Shown: positions 1 to 5,427 of the stretch, piece after piece
Numbering within the stretch: position 1 is the stretch's first letter
Layout of the letters: each line of letters starts with the position of its first letter
Notes under the pieces: generated by a model
Database searches by the model: none
The model's input: only the letters and a program-made list of their open reading frames with translations
Told to the model about the DNA's origin: nothing
Translations under genes and position numbers: made by a program
Assembly: GCA_007123065.1 (NCBI GenBank)
Contig: SKSI01000003.1
Span: 1 to 5,427 of the forward strand
DNA: 5,427 bases
Reading direction: 5' to 3'
From: Bacteroidales bacterium
GTDB lineage: Bacteria > Bacteroidota > Bacteroidia > Bacteroidales > UBA7960

Positions 1-354
1 GGATTTACCTTCTGGGTGTACAACCACATGCAATCACTGGATGTTGAGATTGAAACGGCACGAACGGTAGCAGTTAACACACTGGTGGCCGGTCAGCTGT
101 TTTACCTTTTCAATTGCCGAAAAATCAAATTGCCATCGATAGGAAAAGGTTTCTTTAATAATAAGTATGCATTTATCGCTGCCGGAGCCCTTGTTTTGCT
201 GCAAATATTTTTTGTGTATACACCCTTCATGAACACATTCTTTGAAACTGCGCCAATTGAAACAAACTATTGGTGGTATCCGCTGATTGCCGGTGTGGCT
301 GTATTTGTGATTGTGGAGATTGAAAAATTCATTGTCGGAAAAATAGGAGGATGA
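1..354 (+). CDS. P-type cation-transporting ATPase, C-terminal fragment (5' end outside the window)
   Basis: The reading frame is open from base 1 and ends at TGA 352-354, giving the last 117 residues of a longer protein. It matches the C-terminal membrane domain (Cation_ATPase_C type) of PacL/PMR1/SERCA-like P-type ATPases. An ARTVAVNTLV...FYLFNCR segment (fragment residues 19-40) corresponds to the helix before the last pair. It is followed by a loop, a hydrophobic helix at about 55-76 ending in VYTPFMN, and a final helix at about 87-107 ending in VEIEKF. Proteins of this family couple ATP hydrolysis to transport of Ca2+ or other cations across the cytoplasmic membrane. The phosphorylation DKTG motif and the ion-site helices are upstream of the window, so the ion cannot be assigned. 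A GTG at base 16 is only an internal Val codon. The stop codon overlaps an ATG of the following gene, so the two are probably one operon. Confidence 0.88.
   Translation, partial: GFTFWVYNHMQSLDVEIETARTVAVNTLVAGQLFYLFNCRKIKLPSIGKGFFNNKYAFIAAGALVLLQIFFVYTPFMNTFFETAPIETNYWWYPLIAGVAVFVIVEIEKFIVGKIGG
345..350 (+). promoter_or_regulatory. Shine-Dalgarno sequence AGGAGG for the glycosylase gene
   Basis: AGGAGG lies inside the last codons of the ATPase gene. It directly abuts the ATG at 351, which is too close for use, but sits 9 bases before the ATG at 360, a workable spacing. This favours 360 as the true start. The ATG at 369 would be 18 bases away, too far for this site. A perfect Shine-Dalgarno sequence is uncommon in Bacteroidota, which usually rely on A-rich leaders, so it could also be a chance product of the Gly-Gly codons of the ATPase. 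Confidence 0.5.
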
Positions 355-359
355 TCCGT

Positions 360-1064
360 ATGGGCGAAATGGTTCAAAATAGTTTTGCAGAAAGGGTGAT
401 TGCCTTTAATAAAGCCCTTAGCCTTGATATTTCGTTGCCGGATGGCATCCGGGTGATGAACCCATTTACCGAAAACCCAAAGGCACTGGAAGTATCCTCT
501 GCATTTTATCTTAAGTATTACAATGACAACAGGGAGCGACGTCTGATTTTGGGCATCAATCCGGGTCGTTTTGGAGCCGGTGTTACCGGCATCCCTTTTA
601 CCGACACCAAACGGTTAACAGAAAAATGCGGGCTCACTTTTGACGGACTTCACACCCACGAGCCATCATCAGTTTTTGTTTATGAAGTGATCGATGCTTA
701 CGGAGGCGCAGAAAAGTTTTATAAGGATTTTTACATCAACTCCCTCAGTCCGCTTGGATTTGTGCAGGCCAAACCGGATGGAAAAGAGCTCAACTACAAT
801 TATTACGACAGCAAAAAGCTGGAAAACGCGTTGAGGCCATTTATGATCCAAAGCACCCGGGAACACATCCGGATGGGTATCAATACCGAAACGGCCTATT
901 GTCTTGGCACAGGGAAAAATTACGCCTTTCTCAAGAAATTAAATCAGGAATGTCAGTTTTTTAAACAGTTAATTCCTCTTGAACATCCCCGGTATGTGAT
1001 GCAATACAAGTCAAAAAACAAGGACTTCTACATTCAGAAATACCTCAATGCATTCGTGCAATAG
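360..1064 (+). CDS. SMUG2-family uracil-DNA glycosylase-like protein (DUF4918-like)
   Basis: This is a predicted cytoplasmic DNA repair enzyme of about 234 residues that would remove damaged bases (uracil and possibly xanthine, as known for SMUG2 enzymes) and start base excision repair. Numbered from the ATG at 351, motif 1 of the uracil-DNA glycosylase superfamily is GINPGRFGAG at 68-77, with Asn70 matching the catalytic-loop Asn of SMUG1. TGIPFTD follows at 79-85. The FYINSLSPLGF segment at 127-137 carries Asn130, the likely counterpart of the SMUG1 base-recognition Asn. Motif 2 is LEHPRYVMQY at 210-219 with His212. There is no N-terminal Cys pattern for the Fe-S cluster of family 4/5 enzymes. 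Start choice: ATG 351 overlaps the ATPase stop (ATGA), ATG 360 has a well-spaced AGGAGG, and ATG 369 gives MVQNSFAERV. I prefer 360 on spacing. The gene is coupled to the upstream ATPase gene and followed by a strong hairpin. Family assignment is confident; substrate is inferred. Confidence 0.85.
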   Translation: MGEMVQNSFAERVIAFNKALSLDISLPDGIRVMNPFTENPKALEVSSAFYLKYYNDNRERRLILGINPGRFGAGVTGIPFTDTKRLTEKCGLTFDGLHTHEPSSVFVYEVIDAYGGAEKFYKDFYINSLSPLGFVQAKPDGKELNYNYYDSKKLENALRPFMIQSTREHIRMGINTETAYCLGTGKNYAFLKKLNQECQFFKQLIPLEHPRYVMQYKSKNKDFYIQKYLNAFVQ

Positions 1065-1067
1065 TAC

Positions 1068-1120
1068 AAAAAAAACGTTCGCAAGTACTTTTAAAAGCAC
1101 TTGCGAACGCCTGTTTTATT
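1068..1120. terminator. Bidirectional rho-independent terminator between convergent genes
   Basis: The arms CGTTCGCAAGT (1076-1086) and ACTTGCGAACG (1099-1109) are perfect 11-base inverted repeats. The interior, after a single A/C mismatch, is itself the palindrome CTTTTAAAAG (1088-1097), so the stem can extend almost to the tip. Eight A residues at 1068-1075 become a U8 tract directly after the stem on - strand RNA, a textbook terminator for the subtilase gene, whose stop is at 1148. On the + strand the stem is followed by CCTGTTTTATT, a weaker U-tract for the glycosylase operon, whose stop is at 1064. Position between two convergent stop codons supports a shared terminator. Confidence 0.88.
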
Positions 1121-1147
1121 CAATTAGATCGTATAAATCAAGGTCAG

Positions 1148-4100
1148 TTACTGAACAATCAACTGATGTGTTGACGTCTGACCGTTATTGATCCTGATGA
1201 AATAGATGCCCGGTGTCAGGTCTGACACATCAAAGTCTACTTCCACAGATGCTTCGTCTATCGCAGGCATAACAGTTTTGATGGTTTGCCCTGCAGCATT
1301 GATCAATGTCACGGTAATCTCTGCCAGGCCATCTGAGGGAATACTAACTGATACCAGGTCTCGGGCAGGGTTCGGATAAACCGAAATGGCAACATGGTCA
1401 ATCTCGCTAATGTTGGTTCCATCTGCTTCCAAAACTACGGAGATCAGCACATCATCATCATAAACCTCAAAGGAGCTATTGTAATCATGATAATGATCAG
1501 CTGAAACAACGAACTGATAAGTGCCCGGGATGTAGTCTGCCATCACATACTCGCCTTGCGCGTATGAATCACCTTCGATTGTTATGATTGCATCATGCAC
1601 TTCTGCACCAAATTCGTCCTTTACATCAAAGCTCAATACATAGTAAGGCGACATCTGCACAGGCAGATACAGATCAGTATCTATAATTTCAAATTCACCT
1701 TCATAAGTTTGATGACCTTCCGCTTCAACGGCAAAGGGATACAAACCGTCATCCAGATCATCTATTGTATACTGGCCGGCCTCAATCACTTCACCGTCAA
1801 CTGTAATGACAGGATTCGGTACATCATTACCATGCACATCCATAATCTCAAAAGTAACCTCAAAGACGCGGGTAAGCATGATATCAATGATGTTCTCCTC
1901 GCCTTCAATCACTTCAAAAGGCTCGAGTATATGCGGCCTGTGGCTGTCAGCTGTAGCCGTATAATAAAACACACCGGCCGGCATTTCTGTATGCGCTTCA
2001 CCATCTACATCGGTTTGATGTTCTTCGTTGCTTACTTCAACTATTGCCCCTTCAACCATTTCTTCAAACTGGTTGGAAACCCTGAAAGTAACATCATGTT
2101 TTGGCAATTCGTAATACACAATGATTTTCCAGGTGTTATTGGGCACATAAACATACTGGGTACTTGAGCCCGATCCGCCCCAGGTGCGGAAGGCATGTAA
2201 TTCGAACTCGATATCACCGCCGCCGGTTACGTTGTTGGCTATATCGAGGCCTGTTCGTTCGTAATCTATTGTCCCCCCGGAGTTACTTGTACCGGAATAC
2301 ACCTGTGATTCTGTTGTTCCGCCTGGTGATACACACCTCATGAAAGAACGCTGTTCACTCATCCAGGCGCCGCCGTGCGAAGTCATCTTGTATTCTATAT
2401 CCACACCTGTTATTGTGGCACCCTCCGGAATGGTGACTGTCATTTGTCCGGGATCCAGGGCACTGCTGGCCGTGGTTACATTGGTATTGTAGGTTGAAGG
2501 AATATCACCCAGATCGTAATAGGGTGCTTCTCCAATAATAATTTCTTTCACAGATTCAAACTCAAAAGGATCTGAAAATGCCTTAAAAATAAGTTCACCC
2601 GGGCTTTCAAGCGGTGTATTCATGGAAGCCATAACCTGGAATACTACATCTACAGACGCTTCCGGAGCCAGCGGAGCCAACTCTTGTACTTCATGAGAGA
2701 GTATTGTAATCCATGGGCTGTCAGAAACCAGCCAGGCTTCAATTTCTCCACTTTCCATCTGGCCTTCATTTGACAATGTGATGATCACGTCGGCCGTTTC
2801 GCCCGGATCAAGGATGCCATCGCCGTCACCATTTTGTGTATCATCAATTATGAGGTCTGAGAATAGCAATTGCGGCGCATGTGCATACTCAATAAAAGAA
2901 CTTGTCCATGTTTCATCAGGATCGGTCGACGCGTATGTGGTGATAACAAATTCCACCGGATAATTTCCGGGGATGTTGTCAGCCACCTGAAAGGTGAATA
3001 TTGCCTCAATATCTATTTCTGTTTCTGCATCGATATCGCCAACGGTCGCTACACTGTCGATAAGGGTTATAAAAGGTGATTCAACGGCAACGGAGGCCAT
3101 TACTCCCTCAATCATCTCTTCGGTTGGATTTTCAAGTGTTAGGTTGATTTTAATAAATTCATCCGGGTTGATGTTTCCGTCATCATTGCCTTGGCTGTCA
3201 TCCAGCTCATGCGCAACATACCTGATACCCATATAGGGTGTTTGAGAAATTGCAGCAAACGCATCCAGACGGCCGCTTCCGTACGAGTTGCTTTTACTGG
3301 TCGTTTGGGGTTCGGCACTCTCTTCAAGAATCTGACTAACCTGTTCGGGTGTTAAGCCAGGGTTTTTCGAAAGGATAAGGGCTATGGCACCCGCCACTGC
3401 CGGTGCAGCCATTGATGTTCCGCTTTTTGTGGTATAGCCTGTATTGGTGTTATGCACCAGAGAAAGGATGTCTGATCCGGGTGCAACAATGTCCGGACGG
3501 ATCAATCCCATACCGGGGCTGTAATGATAGTCGTTGAATGGTGCAACATTTTGCCACGTAACGGGCCCTTTGCTTGAGAAACCAGACAGCACATCCGCAC
3601 TGGTGGTAGAACCAACTGAAACAACGGCGGAGACACCACCTTGCAATGTTTGGTCAGGATTGAGCCATGGTGGTGGAACATCTCCGGGTGTACGTACCTC
3701 GCTGGGTGGGGGTTGGCCTCCCCAGCCACCTTCGTTACCGGATGCAACAGATGCAATCAATCCTGCACTCAATGCATTATTCATCGTAATTCGCCATGTG
3801 CTTCTATCAGGATTCCATTGATGCTGCCACCCCAGTGAAAGACTCATCACGTGGGCTCCGTAATCAACAGCAAATTGAATGGCGGTCCAAACACCGGCTT
3901 CGGTTCCACTGCCCGTATCCCCCAGAACTTTCAGGTTCATGATGGTAGCACCGGGGGCAATTCCTGTTCCCGTACCGGCAGCACCGGTTCCGGCAACGGT
4001 ACCTGCACAGTGTGTACCGTGACTCTGATAGTCCATTGTAACGTGGTTATTATTTACAAAATTGAACCCATGGTTCGGGTAGTCCGGGTGCTCCCACATG

Positions 4101-4723
4101 TTATCGGTAATATCGAGATGGTTGTAATTGATGCCGGTATCCAATACAGCAACAATTACACCTTCACCTGTATAACCTTCTGCCCAAGCCTGATCTGCAT
4201 TTACAAGGGTTACATTCCACGCAAGGTTCGGCGAAACAATATTGTCAGGTTCGATAACCGGAACCGAAGGTTGCTCCGGATTTGCCATTAACACCTGGCG
4301 CTCTTTGTTATAATCGACCCGTGCAAGGTCTTTTCGTGTCATCAGTTCCTGGATAACTTCCGGCTTAGCTTCACAGTTGATCAGATTCGCAATCCAGAGC
4401 GGCCTTATATTCCTGACCTTTCCTTCAGCTTCCTTTATACGGAGCCAATCCAAAAGTTCGGCCTGGGTTTGTTTACTAAATTGCTTAAGTTCATTAATAA
4501 CAAAGCTTCTTCTTTTATCAGGGTTGCTGATGGTTCGGCTTTGATGATAAAGCAATTGATCATCAACCTGGGCATCAAGCCTCAGGTTTACGGAAATAAA
4601 CGCTTCCTCTCCCCTTTCGGCAACAGCTGTCTGAATTGCAGGAGTCACCTCCGGCTGTGCCAGCAATGGCATCAATGGAAGGATGTAAAAAAACAGAAAG
4701 AATAAGTAAGTAATCTTTTTCAT
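1148..4723 (-). CDS. Secreted subtilisin-family (S8) serine protease with T9SS C-terminal sorting domain
   Basis: This is a large extracellular or cell-surface endopeptidase of about 1191 residues. Numbered from the chosen ATG at 4723: a Sec signal peptide at 1-22 (MKKITYLFFLFF...LLA then QPE); an inhibitor_I9-like propeptide at about 39-145; and a subtilase domain at about 175-493. Its catalytic residues are Asp195 (VAVLDTG), His235 (SHGTHCAG), oxyanion Asn330 (ASGNEGG) and Ser437 (SGTSMAAP), all intact. Next come two Ig-like modules (495-618, 619-733) starting with Asp-rich loops, an unnamed beta-rich module (735-873), three carboxypeptidase-regulatory-like repeats (875-1101), and a T9SS type A sorting domain (1110-1191). 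An in-frame ATG at 4789 would add 22 residues (MGNSCKVKFM...) before the signal peptide, so 4723 is preferred. It has no Shine-Dalgarno but an A/T-rich leader usual in Bacteroidota. Expected route: Sec export, propeptide removal, T9SS passage and cleavage of the sorting domain. Substrate is unknown; the accessory modules suggest binding to polymers or the cell surface. Confidence 0.93.
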   Translation of the reverse strand: MKKITYLFFLFFYILPLMPLLAQPEVTPAIQTAVAERGEEAFISVNLRLDAQVDDQLLYHQSRTISNPDKRRSFVINELKQFSKQTQAELLDWLRIKEAEGKVRNIRPLWIANLINCEAKPEVIQELMTRKDLARVDYNKERQVLMANPEQPSVPVIEPDNIVSPNLAWNVTLVNADQAWAEGYTGEGVIVAVLDTGINYNHLDITDNMWEHPDYPNHGFNFVNNNHVTMDYQSHGTHCAGTVAGTGAAGTGTGIAPGATIMNLKVLGDTGSGTEAGVWTAIQFAVDYGAHVMSLSLGWQHQWNPDRSTWRITMNNALSAGLIASVASGNEGGWGGQPPPSEVRTPGDVPPPWLNPDQTLQGGVSAVVSVGSTTSADVLSGFSSKGPVTWQNVAPFNDYHYSPGMGLIRPDIVAPGSDILSLVHNTNTGYTTKSGTSMAAPAVAGAIALILSKNPGLTPEQVSQILEESAEPQTTSKSNSYGSGRLDAFAAISQTPYMGIRYVAHELDDSQGNDDGNINPDEFIKINLTLENPTEEMIEGVMASVAVESPFITLIDSVATVGDIDAETEIDIEAIFTFQVADNIPGNYPVEFVITTYASTDPDETWTSSFIEYAHAPQLLFSDLIIDDTQNGDGDGILDPGETADVIITLSNEGQMESGEIEAWLVSDSPWITILSHEVQELAPLAPEASVDVVFQVMASMNTPLESPGELIFKAFSDPFEFESVKEIIIGEAPYYDLGDIPSTYNTNVTTASSALDPGQMTVTIPEGATITGVDIEYKMTSHGGAWMSEQRSFMRCVSPGGTTESQVYSGTSNSGGTIDYERTGLDIANNVTGGGDIEFELHAFRTWGGSGSSTQYVYVPNNTWKIIVYYELPKHDVTFRVSNQFEEMVEGAIVEVSNEEHQTDVDGEAHTEMPAGVFYYTATADSHRPHILEPFEVIEGEENIIDIMLTRVFEVTFEIMDVHGNDVPNPVITVDGEVIEAGQYTIDDLDDGLYPFAVEAEGHQTYEGEFEIIDTDLYLPVQMSPYYVLSFDVKDEFGAEVHDAIITIEGDSYAQGEYVMADYIPGTYQFVVSADHYHDYNSSFEVYDDDVLISVVLEADGTNISEIDHVAISVYPNPARDLVSVSIPSDGLAEITVTLINAAGQTIKTVMPAIDEASVEVDFDVSDLTPGIYFIRINNGQTSTHQLIVQ
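1151..1396 (-). other. T9SS type A C-terminal sorting domain (coding segment of the subtilase)
   Basis: The last approximately 82 residues have the hallmark pattern of Por/type IX secretion cargo. They open with ISVYPNPARD, followed by a strand, a VTLINAAGQTI segment, an FDVSDLTPGIYFIRI segment, and a short basic-to-hydrophobic tail ending HQLIVQ. This domain is recognised by the outer-membrane T9SS machinery and is normally removed after translocation. It implies a T9SS elsewhere in this genome. Confidence 0.93.
1421..2101 (-). repeat. Three tandem carboxypeptidase-regulatory/PEGA-like repeats in the subtilase (protein level)
   Basis: Three copies of about 73-78 residues lie at 2101-1868, 1867-1649 and 1648-1421. 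They align as HDVTFRVSN, FEVTFEIMD and YVLSFDVKD openings, then an IVEV / VITV / IITI strand, a GEAHTEMPAG / GQYTIDDLDDG / GEYVMADYIPG segment, a TATADSH / AVEAEGH / VVSADHY strand, and a closing FEV/FEI strand followed by an acidic turn. The fold expected is a small Ig-like or transthyretin-like beta-sandwich. Copies 2 and 3 are closer to each other than to copy 1. The similarity is at protein level; I see no long identical DNA, so the duplication is old. Confidence 0.7.
2105..2521 (-). other. Unnamed beta-rich accessory module of the subtilase
   Basis: Residues 735-873 lie between the Ig-like modules and the PEGA-like repeats and match no domain I can name. Visible marks are VTIPEGATITGVDIEYKM, then WMSEQRSFMRCVSPGG with a lone Cys, a Gly/Ser/Thr-rich turn (SGTSNSGGTIDYERTGLDIA), GGGDIEFELHAFRTWGGSG, and a closing NNTWKIIVYYE strand. 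Alternating hydrophobic residues suggest a beta-sandwich or jelly roll. Similar SEQRS / FELHAWRTWGG / NNTW strings seem familiar from other secreted Bacteroidota proteins, but that is memory and not a search result. Confidence 0.45.
2525..3241 (-). repeat. Two Ig-like modules with Asp-rich loops in the subtilase (protein level)
   Basis: Two consecutive modules (3241-2870 and 2869-2525) share the same start. The first has DDSQGNDDGNINPDEFIKIN and the second DDTQNGDGDGILDPGE followed by TADVIIT, each leading into a TLEN / TLSN strand. Each then has a strand ending in SPFITLI or SPWITIL. The Asp/Asn/Gly pattern resembles a single calcium-binding loop of the dockerin/EF-hand type, placed at the edge of a CARDB-like (Ig-like) sandwich. 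Calcium binding is inferred from the pattern only. Confidence 0.6.
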
Positions 4724-4883
4724 AATAAAGTTATTGATTTTTTTAAGGCGATAAAGGTACATAAATTTCACCTTGCAGCTGTTACCCAATCCGCTCTTTT
4801 ATATTAAAAGCTACTTTATTATGCTGAAAACCACAGTATAAAAGACAATTATAAGATCAAATTAATGGTTTATGTGTGATAAT
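4724..4883 (-). promoter_or_regulatory. Intergenic leader and candidate promoter region of the subtilase gene
   Basis: This 160-base A/T-rich gap separates the serine hydrolase stop from the subtilase start and probably holds the subtilase promoter. On the - strand a TTTG (4861-4858) is followed after 19 bases by TACTGTGG (4838-4831), a partial match (4 of 6 fixed bases) to the Bacteroidota -33/-7 pattern TTTG-N19-TAnnTTTG. A second -7-like box, TACCTTTA (4759-4752), matches 5 of 6 but has no TTTG at the right distance. There is a small inverted repeat CTTTTA-tat-TAAAAG at 4796-4810, too A/T-rich and lacking a T-tract to be a convincing terminator for the serine hydrolase gene. I see no other gene here. 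Confidence 0.3.
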
Positions 4884-5427
4884 TTATTGCTTCTCAAACA
4901 CAATTCCGAATGATCTGCCGCTCGATGCACGAAAACCGGTTACATTGTCATCCTCATCGCGAACAAACATCAGGCCTGTTATGGGGAAGCTTCCGGTATA
5001 ATCATCCTTTGCTTCGGCCCTGAGTGGAATGTCATCAAAACGCCGGTGTTGCAAAACAAGCTGATCACCATCAGTAATTGCTACAGTGTAAAATGTTTCA
5101 AGCTCCTCACTGAAATATTGCCCTGTATACATGGCGACATCTTCCGGTGAAGGAACCCATTTGGGTTCATAAATTCGGTTTGCCCGGTGGTTTCCGTTCT
5201 GATGGAGCGTCATAACATCCACCTCCCCATCGTTATTGCGGTGAAAAGTAAAACCGGCATCAATAACAGTAAGGTAAAATGTTGAGTCGGAACTGGCATA
5301 AATCTGAATCTTTCCCTGGCCTGTGGCCTGTGCATAAAGTGTATCCCCTTCCCGCGTGAACTCCATTACAAAGTCTGGCATATCCTCCATTGCATACCGG
5401 CCGGCAATTTCATCAAACTGCTCAGCA
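4884..5427 (-). CDS. Serine hydrolase (beta-lactamase class C family) C-terminal fragment with DUF3471-like domain (5' end outside the window)
   Basis: The frame is open from the window edge to TAA at 4886-4884 and gives the last 180 residues. The ATG at 5390 is internal, since the frame continues upstream as AEQFDEIAGRYA. Fragment residues 3-85 resemble DUF3471 (EIAGRYA..., FTREGDTLYAQATGQ, FYLTVIDAGFTF, LHQNGNHRANRI). Residues about 93-180 form a second beta-rich, lipocalin-like tail (YTGQYFSEELETFYTV, LVLQHRRFDDIPL, VTGFRASSGRSFGIVFEK). This pair commonly follows the catalytic domain of serine hydrolases of the beta-lactamase / penicillin-binding-protein-like family (S-x-x-K fold), usually exported to the periplasm or surface. 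The catalytic part is outside the window, so activity and substrate cannot be judged. It lies upstream of the subtilase on the same strand, 160 bases away, which suggests separate or only loosely linked transcription. Confidence 0.75.
   Translation of the reverse strand, partial: AEQFDEIAGRYAMEDMPDFVMEFTREGDTLYAQATGQGKIQIYASSDSTFYLTVIDAGFTFHRNNDGEVDVMTLHQNGNHRANRIYEPKWVPSPEDVAMYTGQYFSEELETFYTVAITDGDQLVLQHRRFDDIPLRAEAKDDYTGSFPITGLMFVRDEDDNVTGFRASSGRSFGIVFEKQ

Noticed and set aside
1421..2101. Possible DNA tandem repeat or CRISPR-like array
   Set aside because: The periodicity is at protein level only. There are no identical DNA repeats or spacers.
1595..2167. Open + strand frame of 190 codons opposite the subtilase gene
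   Set aside because: It lies wholly antisense to the repeat region of a clear gene. The translation is rich in His, Ile and Phe with no recognisable motif, as expected for a shadow frame.
3851..4291. Open + strand frame of 146 codons opposite the subtilase catalytic domain
   Set aside because: It is antisense to the conserved Asp/His region. The translation shows no domain, and its Gly/Thr/Asn bias mirrors the codons of the real gene.
4724..4789. Longer subtilase start at ATG 4789
   Set aside because: It would place 22 residues (MGNSCKVKFM...) before a normal Sec signal peptide. The ATG at 4723 starts exactly at MKKITYLFF and fits export.
4796..4810. Inverted repeat CTTTTA-tat-TAAAAG as a terminator of the serine hydrolase gene
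   Set aside because: The stem is only 6 A/T-rich pairs, lies about 75 bases beyond the stop and is not followed by a T-tract on the - strand.
1..5427. A defence system, mobile element or other multi-gene novelty
   Set aside because: The four genes are of recognisable household or secreted-enzyme types. There is no transposase, integrase, reverse transcriptase, nuclease-helicase pair, att-like repeat or RNA gene visible on either strand.

Overview
The window looks like chromosomal DNA from a member of the Bacteroidota. The evidence is a C-terminal type IX secretion (T9SS) sorting domain on a large secreted subtilase, a SMUG2-type (DUF4918-like) DNA glycosylase of a kind typical of this phylum, a serine hydrolase tail of a type common there, and A/T-rich leaders that mostly lack Shine-Dalgarno sequences. 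I cannot name the genus.

Layout: four protein genes, two of them cut by the window edges. On the + strand, bases 1-354 are the C-terminal end of a P-type cation-transporting ATPase (last membrane helices only). It runs directly into a SMUG2-family uracil-DNA glycosylase-like gene (360-1064, or 351-1064 if the overlapping ATG is used). The two are almost certainly cotranscribed. A strong hairpin (1076-1109) with an A-run on one side and a T-rich stretch on the other lies between this operon and the convergent subtilase gene and can serve as terminator for both.

On the - strand, 4723-1148 encodes an approximately 1191-residue secreted subtilisin-family (S8) protease. It has a signal peptide, an inhibitor-like propeptide, a catalytic domain with an intact Asp/His/Asn/Ser set, two Ig-like modules each opening with an Asp-rich loop, an unnamed beta-rich module, three tandem carboxypeptidase-regulatory-like (PEGA-like) repeats, and the T9SS sorting domain. 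Upstream of it, after a 160-base A/T-rich gap, 5427-4884 is the C-terminal end of a serine hydrolase (beta-lactamase/class C family) with a DUF3471-like domain and a second lipocalin-like beta domain.

How they relate: the two - strand genes both encode extracytoplasmic hydrolases but are separated by a gap large enough for an independent promoter. The ATPase/glycosylase pair is physically coupled, though no functional link between ion transport and base excision repair is known to me. I found no RNA genes, CRISPR arrays, insertion sequences, phage genes or recognisable defence system. This is mostly an ordinary chromosomal region. The points most worth checking are the unnamed protein module in the subtilase and an 11-base inverted repeat that includes the subtilase start codon.
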